This document shows, one piece after another, positions 5,084 through 5,184 of a stretch of 5,184 nt of DNA. Positions within the stretch are counted from its first letter, which is position 1. Each line of letters begins with the position of its first letter. Source of the stretch: Oscillospiraceae bacterium (GTDB lineage Bacteria; Bacillota; Clostridia; Oscillospirales; Acutalibacteraceae). The position numbers and the translations under genes were made by a program. Under the pieces are notes generated by a model. It worked only from the letters and a program-made list of their open reading frames with translations. It had not been told where the DNA came from and made no database searches. The stretch lies in assembly GCA_031273775.1 (NCBI GenBank), contig JAISRF010000071.1, forward strand, positions 1 through 5,184, given 5' to 3'.

Positions 5084-5184
5084 ATGTGTCAATTATTGGG
5101 CGCGATAGGCAGGGAGCAAACCAATCTGACCGAAATATTATCAAAATTTTCAGAAGGCAGCCGGGTTCACAAGCATGGTTGGGG
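5084..5184 (+). CDS. Class II glutamine amidotransferase (YafJ/EgtC-like), N-terminus only
   Basis: The first 33 codons are visible, and the frame is open to the window end. The protein begins MCQLLG, the hallmark of YafJ/EgtC-type class II amidotransferases. Cys2 becomes the N-terminal nucleophile after Met removal and hydrolyses glutamine to donate ammonia. HKHGWG near the window end corresponds to the conserved HxDGWG/HxHGWG stretch. The RBS AAAGGAG (5065-5071) lies 12 nt upstream. A closer ATG at 5079, in another frame, has better spacing but stops after nine codons. The start at 5084 is chosen because the family needs Cys at position 2. The physiological acceptor is unknown. Following metY by about 105 bp, it may or may not be in the same transcript. 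Confidence 0.8.
   Translation, partial: MCQLLGAIGREQTNLTEILSKFSEGSRVHKHGW

Overview
The window reads as a stretch of a strictly anaerobic, fermentative Firmicute (Clostridia-like; an Oscillospirales-type genome is my guess). The reasons are strong AGGAGG-type ribosome binding sites, a ferredoxin-dependent 2-oxoacid oxidoreductase subunit, an intergenic repeat style I associate with that group, and moderately high GC coding DNA with AT-rich control regions. Every gene I can support lies on the + strand.

Left part (1-3191): an amino-acid/2-oxoacid catabolic cassette. The C-terminal half of a pyruvate/2-oxoacid:ferredoxin oxidoreductase beta subunit (PorB type) begins abruptly at about base 99. 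That is directly after a 98-bp stretch bounded by a 16-bp inverted repeat with one mismatch, which looks like a mobile-element end or a small MITE-like insertion. A PaaK-type acyl-CoA (phenylacetate-CoA) ligase overlaps the porB end by 14 bp. A short repeat-rich spacer follows, with a tandem heptamer and a perfect 9-bp-stem palindrome, and then a class I/II PLP aminotransferase. Together these could take an amino acid to its 2-oxoacid (aminotransferase), to an acyl-CoA (OFOR), and interconvert the acyl-CoA with the free acid (PaaK).

Middle (3192-3681): 490 bp without a conventional gene but dense in signals. It holds a good extended -10 promoter, a 44-codon ORF with a strong RBS whose second half is extremely rich in Cys and Met, and an intrinsic terminator 17 nt after its stop with a competing alternative fold. 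A second 36-codon ORF follows, and then a bulged hairpin whose apical loop is complementary to the metY Shine-Dalgarno sequence. I read this as a layered leader controlling metY in response to sulfur amino acids. This is the most interesting part of the window and is an inference.

Right part (3682-5184): metY (O-acetylhomoserine aminocarboxypropyltransferase / sulfhydrylase), a long 3' hairpin, and the first 33 codons of a class II glutamine amidotransferase (MCQLLG start, catalytic Cys2) running off the window end.
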